Below, in pieces: positions 33,617-42,327 of a DNA stretch of 48,520 nucleotides (its first letter is position 1; the number at the start of each line of letters is the position of its first letter). The stretch spans positions 1 through 48,520 of the forward strand of contig CAIVPF010000040.1 in assembly GCA_903907745.1 (NCBI GenBank), written 5' to 3'. Made by a program: the position numbers and the translations under genes. Origin of the DNA: an uncultured Cytophagaceae bacterium. GTDB lineage: Bacteria > Bacteroidota > Bacteroidia > Cytophagales > Spirosomataceae. The notes under the pieces were generated by a model. That model saw only the letters and a list, made by a program, of their open reading frames with translations, was not told the origin of the DNA and searched no databases.

Positions 33617-34603
33617 CTATTCAAAAAGATCACCCAAAAGCGGCCTCCACCATTTGCCCCCGTCGTGAATTCGATAAAAGTCTTGGCTTAGACTCCGCAA
33701 AATGGGAAATATGCGTTTGAGTCGATTTGATGGCAAAGAACTCCGCATGCGATAATGAATCGTGCGTTGATTTAGTCGACTTAAAATGTCCGGTTTGATG
33801 TTTGGCAGTTGGTTGAAATAGCTAAAAAGTGCCAAACTATCCTTGTACTTTTTCTCGAGTCTGCTTAATTTTTCTTCTCGTGCGCGTTTAAATCGATCCT
33901 CTAGGGTAATGACGGGACCATTTCCTTTGAGGCCAACTTGTTGGCTTTCATGTTCTCGATATTCCACGAGGATATCTGTCAAAAAACCGATTTTTTGGTC
34001 CATGGCTAAATACAGGCTAATCCATCCATCATGGATGAGTTCAGGAATAATCATAGGTACAGGAAATACCCAATCACATATTTTTTTTCGGATGGCTAAG
34101 GTGGCACCTGTCACCACATAACCCTTGCTAAGAATCTCAAAGGCACCTCCCTGAATCCAAAATTTTTGTCGGCTTTCCGTAAATTCTATTTTTTCGAAAT
34201 TTGTTTTGCCATTACTATTTCCGGCTTGATCGATCATGAGCGCGTTCGAAAATACGGCATCCTGGTCTGGATGGGAGTCTAAATAGGCTACTTGCTTTTC
34301 AACCTTATCTGCTTTCCAAATGTCATCCTGATCGCAAAGAAAAATAATCTCCCCTGAACAGGCTTGGACGCATTGTTCAAAGTTTTTGCTACTTCCTAAA
34401 TTTGTGGAATTTTTATGAAGCTTAACGTTAAAATCAACCGTTTTTTGAAAATCCTCAATAATCTCAAAGGTTCGGTCAGTGGAACCATCGTCGAAGATGA
34501 CAAGCTCATGTACAGGAAGACTTTGGTTTTTGATGGAAACCAATTGCTGCTCCAAAAACCGTTCTCCATTATATGTACATAAAGCGACTGAAATCTTTTT
34601 CAT
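33617..34603 (-). CDS. Glycosyltransferase family 2
   Basis: 328 residues, GT-A fold, cytoplasmic or membrane-peripheral; no transmembrane segment. N-terminal I-S-V-A-L-C-T-Y-N-G-E-R-F-L, the nucleotide-binding V-I-F-D-D-G-S-T-D-R-T (about 36-46), and the metal/acceptor motif F-L-C-D-Q-D-D-I-W-K (about 93-102). Resembles rhamnosyl/galactosyl-type transferases acting on surface polysaccharide. It begins the base after the rsmG stop codon, so it is co-transcribed with rsmG. Acceptor unknown. Confidence 0.9.
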   Translation of the reverse strand: MKKISVALCTYNGERFLEQQLVSIKNQSLPVHELVIFDDGSTDRTFEIIEDFQKTVDFNVKLHKNSTNLGSSKNFEQCVQACSGEIIFLCDQDDIWKADKVEKQVAYLDSHPDQDAVFSNALMIDQAGNSNGKTNFEKIEFTESRQKFWIQGGAFEILSKGYVVTGATLAIRKKICDWVFPVPMIIPELIHDGWISLYLAMDQKIGFLTDILVEYREHESQQVGLKGNGPVITLEDRFKRAREEKLSRLEKKYKDSLALFSYFNQLPNIKPDILSRLNQRTIHYRMRSSLPSNRLKRIFPILRSLSQDFYRIHDGGKWWRPLLGDLFE

Positions 34604-35230
34604 TTACATAGGTACGTAAAGGATTTTTTTTGTTTCAAAAAAATCTTCTTCAAAAATCGTTGAAAGATCATACAGCTTATGTTTCTTTCCAAATTCCTCT
34701 AGTTCTTCTTTTAGATCGCCTCCTTTTAAATACAATATTCCATTACGCAATGGATGGAAATGATTGGGGCTGATTTTCTTATGAATCCAGTAGTAAAAGG
34801 GTGTAATACGCGTCACGGCCCGACTCACCACAAATTCAAAATCCTGATCAATATCCTCTGCTCGAGCATGCTTCGCCTGGACATTTTGGAGGCCTAGGGC
34901 TTTGGCAATTTCCTCCACAACTTTGATTTTTTTGCCAGTGCTATCGACCAATAAAAATTGACATTCTGGAAATAAAATCGCTAAGGGGATTCCTGGAAAG
35001 CCGCCACCGGTTCCTACATCTAGGATTTCTGTTCCCGGTTTAAAGTCGACAATTTTCGCGATCGCCAGGGAGTGCAACACATGGTGCAGCATGATATTAT
35101 CGATGTCCTTTCTCGAGATGACATTGATTTTTTCATTCCATTCCTTATACAATGGGAAAAGCAGCTCAAATTGCTCAAGCTGCTTTTCTGTAAGAGTAGG
35201 AAAATATTTTTTTACAATGTCTGCTGTCAT
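34604..35230 (-). CDS. rsmG: 16S rRNA (guanine527-N7)-methyltransferase
   Basis: SAM-dependent methylation of G527 in 16S rRNA; 208 residues from ATG at 35230 (MTADIVKKYF). A TTG 18 bases further out overlaps a TATCTTTG box and is rejected as start. Motifs: L-Y-x-E-W-N-E-K-I-N-V-I-S-R-K-D, the H-V-L-H-S-L motif, SAM loop I-L-D-V-G-T-G-G-G-F-P-G-I-P-L-A, and V-S-R-A-V-T. Upstream of and adjoining the glycosyltransferase gene. Loss of RsmG causes low-level streptomycin resistance in other bacteria. Confidence 0.96.
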   Translation of the reverse strand: MTADIVKKYFPTLTEKQLEQFELLFPLYKEWNEKINVISRKDIDNIMLHHVLHSLAIAKIVDFKPGTEILDVGTGGGFPGIPLAILFPECQFLLVDSTGKKIKVVEEIAKALGLQNVQAKHARAEDIDQDFEFVVSRAVTRITPFYYWIHKKISPNHFHPLRNGILYLKGGDLKEELEEFGKKHKLYDLSTIFEEDFFETKKILYVPM

Positions 35231-35245
35231 AAGGAGATGAAAGCA

Positions 35246-35253
35246 CAAAGATA
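35246..35253 (-). promoter_or_regulatory. -7 box of the rsmG promoter
   Basis: TATCTTTG on the minus strand, 15 nt before the rsmG ATG at 35230. The -33 box is not evident. The position inside the first codons of the longer frame supports the shorter start. Confidence 0.45.
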
Positions 35254-35270
35254 GGCAATTGGTCGATGAA

Positions 35271-36725
35271 TTATCCTACAATCCAGCGTAATAAAACGAA
35301 TAGGGTTGTTGATAAAATGATGGTAACCGGAAGAGTTAAAATCCAAGCCATAACGATGGTTTTAACCGTACCTCCTTGCAGGTTTTTGATGCCTCGGGAA
35401 GCGACCATCGTACCGGCAATTCCGGAACTCAACACGTGGGTCGTACTGACCGGCCATTTATAAGCTGTGGCTAACCCAATGGTGATCGAAGCAATTAATT
35501 CAGCAGATGCCCCTTGCGCATAGGTTAAATGATCCTTACCGATTTTCTCACCAATGGTAATGACGATTCGTTTCCAGCCAATCATGGTTCCTAAGCCTAA
35601 CGAAAGCGCTACCATCCACATAACCCAAGCAGGTGCAAAATCTGTTACGCCGGCCATGCCTGTTGCACTAGCTCCAAATGAAATAAAGGGAGCCTTATCA
35701 CCTTGGGTAGCTTTTTTCAACACTTTTTTATCATCATCGGAAAGTGTAATAGATTCACTTTCAATCAATTTTTTAGAATTTTTATTGATGGCTAAGGCTG
35801 CTTTGCGAATATCAAATTTTTGGGTTGTTGTTAACTGGTCTGTATTTAAACCTGGCACTAGAATGACCGATAAATCATCCGATGCATGTTTTAATTTCTT
35901 TAAACTTTCTTTTTCTTTTTCTGAAAGAGGTACGGTGTCAATTTTTGTAGAGATGCTTTGAACAGTTGTTAAACTTTCTTTGACTTTCACTAAATCCAGT
36001 GAGGTATTCACCGCAAAATAACCTGGTAAAAAGGCAATCAAAATGACCATCACGAGCCCGATTCCCTTTTGACCATCATTTCTTCCATGGAAAAAGGAAA
36101 CTAAGGTACAAGTTGTTATTAATATAGAGCGAATCCACAATGGTGGCGGAGAATTCTTCTTAGGCTCTTTAAAAATCTCTTTGTTTTTAATGGATTTTTT
36201 CAAAATATACATCAACACAATGGCTAATGCAAATCCAAATAATGGGGACAATAATAGTGCTTGACTAATTTCAATGACCTTATCCCAGTTGATGGACGAA
36301 GTCCCCATATTTGAATTTTCTGGCAATAATGAATGGCCTACACCAATACCAATAATGGAGCCAATTAAAGTATGGGAACTAGACGCAGGAATACCAAAAT
36401 ACCAAGTACCTAAATTCCATATAATAGCTGTAAGCAATAAAGCAAGGGCCATCGCCATCGAATGATAGACATTGGAATCGATCAGCAATTCCGTGGGGAG
36501 TAATCCGATAATACTCATCGTAACCCCCACACCACCCGTGAGTAAACCTAAAAAATTCATTGTTCCAGACCAAACTACGGCTTGGGTCGGCTTCAAAGAA
36601 TGTGTATAAATGACCGTGGCAACTGCATTTGCCGTATCGTGAAAACCGTTCACAAATTCAAAAGCACATGCTGCAAAAAGGCAGAAAAATAGGAGGAAAA
36701 ATAAGGTGGGGTCTAGTCCAAACAT
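35271..36725 (-). CDS. Inorganic phosphate transporter, PiT family
   Basis: Inner-membrane cation-coupled phosphate symporter, 484 residues, about ten spans. Both PiT repeats are visible: G-F-H-D-T-A-N-A-V-A-T (27-37) with G-I-P-A-S-S-S-H-T-L-I-G-S (111-123), and F-H-G-R-N-D-G-Q-K-G-I-G (212-223) with W-P-V-S-T-T-H-V-L-S-S-G near the C-terminus. About 110 hydrophilic, Lys/Glu/Ser-rich residues (241-350) interrupt the second half, containing helical, coiled-coil-like segments. The DUF47/PhoU-like partner gene often found next to PiT is absent here. Confidence 0.93.
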   Translation of the reverse strand: MFGLDPTLFFLLFFCLFAACAFEFVNGFHDTANAVATVIYTHSLKPTQAVVWSGTMNFLGLLTGGVGVTMSIIGLLPTELLIDSNVYHSMAMALALLLTAIIWNLGTWYFGIPASSSHTLIGSIIGIGVGHSLLPENSNMGTSSINWDKVIEISQALLLSPLFGFALAIVLMYILKKSIKNKEIFKEPKKNSPPPLWIRSILITTCTLVSFFHGRNDGQKGIGLVMVILIAFLPGYFAVNTSLDLVKVKESLTTVQSISTKIDTVPLSEKEKESLKKLKHASDDLSVILVPGLNTDQLTTTQKFDIRKAALAINKNSKKLIESESITLSDDDKKVLKKATQGDKAPFISFGASATGMAGVTDFAPAWVMWMVALSLGLGTMIGWKRIVITIGEKIGKDHLTYAQGASAELIASITIGLATAYKWPVSTTHVLSSGIAGTMVASRGIKNLQGGTVKTIVMAWILTLPVTIILSTTLFVLLRWIVG

Positions 36726-36821
36726 TGGTTTTTGTGCTTTATAAATTTTAAAAAATCCTTCAAAGATGCGAACTATTTTATCCTTGGGAAGCGCAAATAT
36801 ATTAAGGAATTATTAAATATT

Positions 36822-38054
36822 TTATTTTCGTTTTCTTCGTGCTTTTTTGGCCTCAGAGAGTAGTTTTTTTGCTTCGGTATGTTGGGCCGATTTCCTATCC
36901 GCCTTGTCCATCACCTCCTTACAATAATCCACGGCCGCATCGTATTTCCCTTCTTGAAACGCAATCCGAGCTAAGCCTAAAACAGACGCCCAATAATAAC
37001 CGGAGTCCATCGAATCCGTTTCCTTGGAAAAAGTTAAACATTGGTTAAAATGGGTTTTCGCCTCTTCAAAATTTTTGAAAACATATAATTGATAATAGCC
37101 CAAAATATAACTCGCATATCGGCCAGACGTACTTTCATAACCTACTTGATGCGCCGCTATTTTTGCTAAAATGTCCTTCGAAAGGCTCATCGCCTCATCT
37201 AATTTCCCGACCATAAAGGCCGATCTCGCCAAATAGCGATGAAAAAATGGATTGTCAGGAAAATTTTCGTGTGTATATTTTGCCAAATCATAGGCCTTAT
37301 CTGGCATATTTTCCATACCATAGATTTGGAGTAGGAAATAGCGGGCTTCTGTGCGTGTATAAAAAGCTTGATAACTAACTTTTTCTAATTGCTGTATCCC
37401 CATTTGCTTATTGGCCTTAGGAAATAACCAAAGTACAGGCCTTAATAAAGGGAAATTTTGCTTGATGAAATGATAGTAATAGTTGTACAGCCCATCCCCG
37501 AACATCAACTCGGGACTAAAATCTGCAAATTCTCGAGATAATTCAAGGTATTTTAAGGAGTTTTTGGCAGAAAGCGTAGCCCGAGTCCAATTCTTTCGTT
37601 CAGCATGCAAGCGCCCTTTAAAACCATAAGCTGCTGCCATAAAAAAGGCGGCTTCTGGATTTTGGCTTTCGTCCCAAATTTTCTCCGCTTTGTCAATGCT
37701 GCTGTCCATGTATTCAATTAGACGATCGTCATAGACTTCATTGCCCGTATTGGGAACGATTCGCCACCATTGCATGAGGCCTAAAAGGAAATCAGGCAGG
37801 GGATGATTGGGGTATTTGACTTTGAGGTAATTAAATTCGCGTTCGGCTTCCGGGAATTTAAAATTATACATCTGATTGATGGCGGACGTCGCCTCGATTT
37901 GAACTTCGGAGGTCAACAATAACATGCCTTTGGAACGCTCTTTTTCAGCCTCCTCTGTTTTTTTCCACCATTGGCCTTGAGATGAGAAGGCCAATGGTAG
38001 AAAGCAGAAAATTAAAATGAGTTTTCTAGGAAGAAATTTCAATTTGATCTCCAT
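36822..38054 (-). CDS. Exported tetratricopeptide-repeat protein
   Basis: 410 residues, signal peptide at about 1-27 (cut after SQGQ). The remainder is helical repeats. TPR-like consensus positions appear at about 60-95 (F-P-E-A-E-R-E-F... Y-P-N-H-P), 225-300 (A-Y-D-L-A-K-Y-T-H-E-N-F-P-D-N-P-F) and 325-395 (F-E-E-A-K-T-H-F-N-Q-C-L, Y-D-A-A-V-D-Y-C-K-E-V). Ends in a K-K-A-R-R-K-R-K basic tail. Its 5' end overlaps rng by 29 bp, so it is co-transcribed. Function unknown; probably a periplasmic scaffold. Confidence 0.85.
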   Translation of the reverse strand: MEIKLKFLPRKLILIFCFLPLAFSSQGQWWKKTEEAEKERSKGMLLLTSEVQIEATSAINQMYNFKFPEAEREFNYLKVKYPNHPLPDFLLGLMQWWRIVPNTGNEVYDDRLIEYMDSSIDKAEKIWDESQNPEAAFFMAAAYGFKGRLHAERKNWTRATLSAKNSLKYLELSREFADFSPELMFGDGLYNYYYHFIKQNFPLLRPVLWLFPKANKQMGIQQLEKVSYQAFYTRTEARYFLLQIYGMENMPDKAYDLAKYTHENFPDNPFFHRYLARSAFMVGKLDEAMSLSKDILAKIAAHQVGYESTSGRYASYILGYYQLYVFKNFEEAKTHFNQCLTFSKETDSMDSGYYWASVLGLARIAFQEGKYDAAVDYCKEVMDKADRKSAQHTEAKKLLSEAKKARRKRK

Positions 38055-39582
38055 TTTGGTTTAAGAATTTAAATTCTGTTATGCCAAATGAGGAGTCTTC
38101 CATGATGTTCACCCAGGTCTTAAATTTCAAAAACCAGTTCATCCGAATGGAAGGAAATCCTTTGGTAAAATAGGCATTCAAAAACGGATGCACGAGAAGG
38201 GTAAATTTTTTCTCGTTTTGTTTTGTGATCAAATGCTCCACATGCTGGACAACAATGTCTGACACGGCGATACTCGCGGTGATGGTTCCTGAACCGCCAC
38301 AACTCGGACAAGACTCATGCGTCGCGACATTCATTTCTGGACGTACCCGTTGACGCGTAATCTGCATCAAACCGAATTTCGTCAGCGGCAAAATGGTGAA
38401 TTTCGAGCGTTCGGTTTTCATTTCATCACGCATGATGTCTTGAATTAATTTCCGATTTTCTGCTTTTTTCATGTCGATGAAATCGATCACAATAATTCCG
38501 CCCATATCACGCAAACGTAATTGACGCGCAATTTCCTTTGCCGCCTCACGGTTTACACTTAATGCGGTTGCTTCTTGATCATCCTCGGTATTCGATTTAT
38601 TGCCCGAATTGACATCGATGACGTGTAGCGCTTCTGTGTGTTCAACGATCAGATATCCTCCACCAGGCAATGAAACGGAACGACCAAAAAGCATTTTTAA
38701 TTGCTTTTCGATACCCACTTGTTCAAATAACTTGGTTTTCCCCGTGTGAAGTTTTACGATTTTTTCTTTTTCTGGAGCGACGGTGTGGACATAGTCTTTG
38801 GCTTCATTATAAAGCTCTTGGCTGTCTACGATGACATTGTCGAAATCTTTATTTAATAAGTCGCGCAGCATAGAAGTTGCCCGGCTCATTTCACCGATAA
38901 TCCGATCTGTCGTTTTCGCGTCCACTAATTTCTTCATTCCCTCCTCCCATTTGGAGATGGAATCGCGTAAGTCGCGCTCCATTTCTTCCACGGCTTTACC
39001 CTCGGCTACGGTACGAACGATCACTCCGAAGTTTTTCGGTTTGATGGACGACATGAGTTTTTGAAGGCGATTGCGTTCGGAGCGGGAAGTGATTTTTTTG
39101 GAAATATTCACGCCGTTGGCGAAAGGCACGAGGACCAAGAAACGTCCAGCGATGGAAATATCACAAGATAGACGTGGTCCTTTGGTGGAAATAGGTTCTT
39201 TGACGACTTGAACGAGGACTTGTTGGCCCTTCGTCAATGCCTTTTCGATCTTACCCAGTTTGTCGATTTCCTCCTCTAATTTATAGTGTTCCAACCGGAT
39301 GTTTTTCCCTTTTTTGGTTAACACATCGCGGGTGAATTTTTGTACGGTGTTTAGGTTTGGGCCTAAATCGTGATAATGTAAGAAGGCATCTTTTTCGTAA
39401 CCGATGTCGATGAATGCGGCGTTTAAGCCTGAAACTAATTTTTTGACAGTCCCTAAATAGATATCTCCCACGGAGAATTTCGGTTCTGACTGTTCGATAT
39501 GGTATTCTACAATCCTTTTGTCTTGCAAAAGGGCTATTCTATCACCTTTGGGCGTAGAATTAATGATTAATTCATTGCTCAC
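38026..39582 (-). CDS. rng: Ribonuclease G/E family endoribonuclease
   Basis: Mg-dependent endonuclease for rRNA maturation and mRNA decay. From the GTG at 39582 (M-S-N-E-L-I-I-N-S) it is 518 residues; a TTG nine codons upstream is less likely because it adds residues absent from family N-termini. S1 domain early (F-S-V-G-D-I-Y-L-G-T-V-K... A-A-F-I-D-I-G-Y-E-K-D-A-F-L), DNase I-like core with catalytic aspartates in H-V-I-D-V-N-S-G-N and I-V-I-D-F-I-D-M-K, and the Zn-link C-P-S-C-G-G. No long C-terminal scaffold as in RNase E. Lies in a minus-strand run downstream of HU, TPR and mS38-like genes. Confidence 0.95.
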   Translation of the reverse strand: MSNELIINSTPKGDRIALLQDKRIVEYHIEQSEPKFSVGDIYLGTVKKLVSGLNAAFIDIGYEKDAFLHYHDLGPNLNTVQKFTRDVLTKKGKNIRLEHYKLEEEIDKLGKIEKALTKGQQVLVQVVKEPISTKGPRLSCDISIAGRFLVLVPFANGVNISKKITSRSERNRLQKLMSSIKPKNFGVIVRTVAEGKAVEEMERDLRDSISKWEEGMKKLVDAKTTDRIIGEMSRATSMLRDLLNKDFDNVIVDSQELYNEAKDYVHTVAPEKEKIVKLHTGKTKLFEQVGIEKQLKMLFGRSVSLPGGGYLIVEHTEALHVIDVNSGNKSNTEDDQEATALSVNREAAKEIARQLRLRDMGGIIVIDFIDMKKAENRKLIQDIMRDEMKTERSKFTILPLTKFGLMQITRQRVRPEMNVATHESCPSCGGSGTITASIAVSDIVVQHVEHLITKQNEKKFTLLVHPFLNAYFTKGFPSIRMNWFLKFKTWVNIMEDSSFGITEFKFLNQNGDQIEISS

Positions 39583-39733
39583 AATTTTTTTGAGAAGAAT
39601 GTTAGACAAGGGGGAATCCCCTTTTAAAAATATACAGCAAAATCAACGCCAAAAACAGGCTATTTATCAAAGGATAAAATGCCTGTTCTTGTGCGCTACA
39701 TGACAATTTCATTTAGAAATTGACATTTATGCA

Positions 39734-39823
39734 TTACTTCTTCTTGTGACGATTCTTACGAAGACGTTTTTTTCTCTTGTGAGTTGAAATCTTATGACGT
39801 TTTCTTTTTTTTCCGCAAGGCAT
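39734..39823 (-). CDS. 29-residue COX24/mS38 (AURKAIP1)-like ribosomal protein
   Basis: A very short, extremely basic protein: M-P-C-G-K-K-R-K-R-H-K-I-S-T-H-K-R-K-K-R, then L-R-K-N-R-H-K-K-K and a TAA stop. The K-R-K-R-H-K-x-x-x-H-K-R-K-K-R-x-R-K-N-R-H-K-K-K pattern is that of bacterial AURKAIP1/COX24-domain proteins related to mitochondrial mS38, a small-subunit protein near the decoding region. The frame is intact and ends cleanly. It lies between the TPR gene (60 nt upstream) and rng (about 150 nt downstream) on the same strand. It is easily missed because of its length. Confidence 0.85.
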   Translation of the reverse strand: MPCGKKRKRHKISTHKRKKRLRKNRHKKK

Positions 39824-39883
39824 ACCTGTTAGCGTTTAATGTGTTAATAATGGTAGAGATTGATTTTCAACCTCTTTTCGTAT

Positions 39884-40735
39884 TTAATGCTTCTGTAATT
39901 CAGCAAGCAATTCTTTTGCGGCTTTGGTTTCTTCCGGCTCTTTGCTATTCGCTAAAACCTTTGTAAGCACCTTTTGAGCCTCTACTTTTTTATCTAACTG
40001 GGCCAAACAAAATCCGAGATTTAACGCGGCTTTGTGGTTATTAGGTTCCAGCTTCAATATTTGGGTGAATCGTTCTTGGCCTTTGCCAAACTGATTCGAT
40101 TTAATGGATAATATTCCTAAATTAAACAAGGCAGGCACAAAGGTCGGCTCTTGTTCGATAACCTCTCGAAGGAGGGTAATTCCCTTCATCGGTGTGGGTG
40201 TATCCACGTAGGTCATGGCTAAATTCGTTTTCACCAAGAGGTTATTCGGATCTTTGCCTAATGCTTTTTCAAAATAGAAACGTGCCTTTTCTCCCATCAT
40301 TCGGCCTTTCTTAGCGTCAATCGCATAAGTTTGTGCCTCAAAATAAGCCTGTCCAGCTCGTAAAATATGAATGGTCGCCGGATGTGTACCGGAAAATTCA
40401 CCCGCATACACTGCCGAACTATCATACTTAGACAAATCCATAAAAGCACGCATCAGATTTTCTAAAGCAACGATTTGCTTAAGTTCTGTCGTAGCGCTCT
40501 TTAATTGCACTTTCAGTTCTGCAATACGTTTTTCTTGCGCTTTCGTAAAAGGCGCCGCATGCATTTCCTCGGTTTTTGCCGTGTCTATTTTATTTTTTTG
40601 ACCATTCGCGTCTCGATTGGCCCCTCCGGCTACGGAGGATTCTGTTTTCGCACTCACGTTCCCTTTAGGTAATTGGAAAATGAGGGCGGTTAACCCTAGG
40701 CCAACAAATAAAATAAGCGCAAGCGTTTTATTCAT
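39884..40735 (-). CDS. Membrane-anchored tetratricopeptide-repeat protein
   Basis: 283 residues. N-terminal membrane anchor or uncleaved signal (about 4-22), a Ser/Lys/Asn linker (about 25-60), a helical pair, and TPR motifs from about 150 to 275. Examples are A-R-F-Y-F-E-K-A-L-G-K-D-P-N-N-L, F-V-P-A-L-F-N-L-G-I-L and N-H-K-A-A-L-N-L-G-F-C-L-A-Q-L-D. It follows the HU gene by 31 nt. The HU-TPR-RNase G order is, as I recall, recurrent in Bacteroidota. Function unknown; probably protein-protein interaction. Confidence 0.88.
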   Translation of the reverse strand: MNKTLALILFVGLGLTALIFQLPKGNVSAKTESSVAGGANRDANGQKNKIDTAKTEEMHAAPFTKAQEKRIAELKVQLKSATTELKQIVALENLMRAFMDLSKYDSSAVYAGEFSGTHPATIHILRAGQAYFEAQTYAIDAKKGRMMGEKARFYFEKALGKDPNNLLVKTNLAMTYVDTPTPMKGITLLREVIEQEPTFVPALFNLGILSIKSNQFGKGQERFTQILKLEPNNHKAALNLGFCLAQLDKKVEAQKVLTKVLANSKEPEETKAAKELLAELQKH

Positions 40736-40766
40736 TATTTTAAGACCTTTTTAAGGGTTTTAAGTC

Positions 40767-41060
40767 TTACTTAGCAGGGTCAGTGCTGGTTTTTACTTGT
40801 TCAACGAAAACTTTGGCCGGCTTAAAACTTGGCACATAATGTTCGTCAATCGTAATGGACGTATTTTTTGAAATATTTCGCGCAATTTTTTTAGCACGTT
40901 TCTTGTTGATAAAACTACCAAATCCACGAACGTAAATATTTTCCTGATTTGCTAAATTATCTTTTACTACTTGGAAGAAATTTTCTAACGTTTCAGAAAC
41001 ATCTTTTTTGTCAATCCCTGTTTTGCTGGAAATCTCAGCAATTACATCTGCCTTAGTCAC
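40767..41060 (-). CDS. HU/IHF family DNA-binding protein
   Basis: 97-residue nucleoid protein. GTG start, then T-K-A-D-V-I-A-E-I-S-S-K-T-G-I-D-K-K-D. Helical dimer core, then the signature region V-R-G-F-G-S-F-I-N-K-K-R-A-K-K-I-A-R-N, and the DNA-wrapping arm ending Y-V-P-S-F-K-P-A-K. It is either HU or an IHF-like single-subunit relative. It has a clear promoter that overlaps the divergent mutY 5' region. Confidence 0.95.
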   Translation of the reverse strand: MTKADVIAEISSKTGIDKKDVSETLENFFQVVKDNLANQENIYVRGFGSFINKKRAKKIARNISKNTSITIDEHYVPSFKPAKVFVEQVKTSTDPAK

Positions 41061-41111
41061 GGTAATTAATCTTTAAATTCAAAATTAAATTTCTCTCTTT
41101 CAAAAGGGACA

Positions 41112-41143
41112 CAAAAGTAATGCTTTTCTTTAACAGAGGCAAA
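41112..41143 (-). promoter_or_regulatory. Promoter of the HU gene
   Basis: Minus strand: TTTG (41140-41143), 20-nt spacer, TACTTTTG (41112-41119), both boxes perfect. Leader of about 45 nt. Confidence 0.75.
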
Positions 41144-41151
41144 CGTTCTCC

Positions 41152-42261
41152 ATGAATAATTTGAGTATATTTGAAATTAATCCAAATGCTAGCTTGATTC
41201 ATCCTTTTTCATCCACGCTTTTAACTTGGTATCGTACGCATGCACGGGATTTGCCTTGGCGACATACGAAGGATCCTTATGTGATTTGGTTGTCTGAGGT
41301 GGTACTCCAACAAACCCGCGTCGCCCAAGGATTGCCCTATTTTCATACCTTATTAGCCGCTTTTCCACGCGTGCAAGATCTCGCTGAGGCGGAAGAGGAC
41401 ACGCTTTTTAGGCTTTGGCAGGGTTTGGGCTATTACAGTCGGGCACGAAATCTGCACAAAACGGCTAAACATGTCGTGGCCTCAGGTGGGGAATTTCCCC
41501 AAAGCTATTCAGGTTTAATTACATTACCGGGCATCGGCCCTTATACGGCCGCGGCGATTGCCTCCTTTGCCTTTAACGAAGCAAGCCCCGTCGTAGATGG
41601 AAATGTTTTCCGAATTTTAGCTCGGCATTTTGGGATTGAAACTGATATTCTACATAGTTCGGCACGGAAAATTTTTACGGAATTGGCCCAAGAGCTTATT
41701 CCAAATAATCAACCGGCCACATTTAACCAAGCCATCATGGAATTTGGCTCTTTACAATGTAGCCCAGTTCCCCAATGCCCCAGCTGTCCGCTGGTTTCTT
41801 CCTGTGTGGCTCATGCGACAGGTCGCACGCTATTGCTGCCGCTGAAGTCTAAGAAAAAACCTGTTCGAGAGCGCTTTTTGGCCTATTTTATTTTTGAACA
41901 GCGGGGCAAAATTCTGGTACGCCAACGCACCGGAAAGGATATTTGGGCAGGTTTATGGGAATTTTATCTTGTAGAATTGGCAGATTTTGAGCAAAGTTTG
42001 GCTTTGTTGGCCCTAGACCCAGTCATTCAAGCCTGGTTTTCTGAACTAGATTCTTTTGCCTTAAAGGCCCCAGCCCCTCATTTATTAAGTCACCAGAAAT
42101 TGATTTCAAAGGCTTGGCATATCCAAGTTCCTGATCATTTTAACATGCCTCAAATGGATGAATATCAATGGATTGAGCCGGAGGACTTTAAAAATGTAGG
42201 TAAACCTGTATTGCTTTTAAATCTGATAACTGATAATTTATCTTTGCAAGAATTATTTTAA
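41152..42261 (+). CDS. mutY: A/G-specific adenine DNA glycosylase
   Basis: Removes adenine mispaired with 8-oxoguanine; 369 residues. Catalytic Glu in W-L-S-E-V-V-L-Q-Q-T-R-V, helix-hairpin-helix L-P-G-I-G-P-Y-T-A-A-A-I, catalytic Asp in V-V-D-G-N-V-F-R-I-L-A-R. The [4Fe-4S] ligands read C-S-P-V-P-Q-C-P-S-C-P-L-V-S-S-C, i.e. C-x5-C-x2-C-x5-C, one residue shorter in the first gap than the C-x6-C I know for MutY. The C-terminal NUDIX-like domain (about 240-365) reads the 8-oxoG. First gene of a mutY-ssb-gldE group. Confidence 0.96.
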   Translation: MNNLSIFEINPNASLIHPFSSTLLTWYRTHARDLPWRHTKDPYVIWLSEVVLQQTRVAQGLPYFHTLLAAFPRVQDLAEAEEDTLFRLWQGLGYYSRARNLHKTAKHVVASGGEFPQSYSGLITLPGIGPYTAAAIASFAFNEASPVVDGNVFRILARHFGIETDILHSSARKIFTELAQELIPNNQPATFNQAIMEFGSLQCSPVPQCPSCPLVSSCVAHATGRTLLLPLKSKKKPVRERFLAYFIFEQRGKILVRQRTGKDIWAGLWEFYLVELADFEQSLALLALDPVIQAWFSELDSFALKAPAPHLLSHQKLISKAWHIQVPDHFNMPQMDEYQWIEPEDFKNVGKPVLLLNLITDNLSLQELF

Positions 42262-42327
42262 ATTTTGACTATGTACCTTTGGGATGGACAAGGAAAATTG
42301 TCTACCTAACAAATAAATATTCATATA

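Noticed and set aside
35554-35961. 135-codon plus-strand frame antisense to the phosphate transporter
   Set aside because: The transporter repeats are intact on the minus strand; this frame has no recognisable domain.
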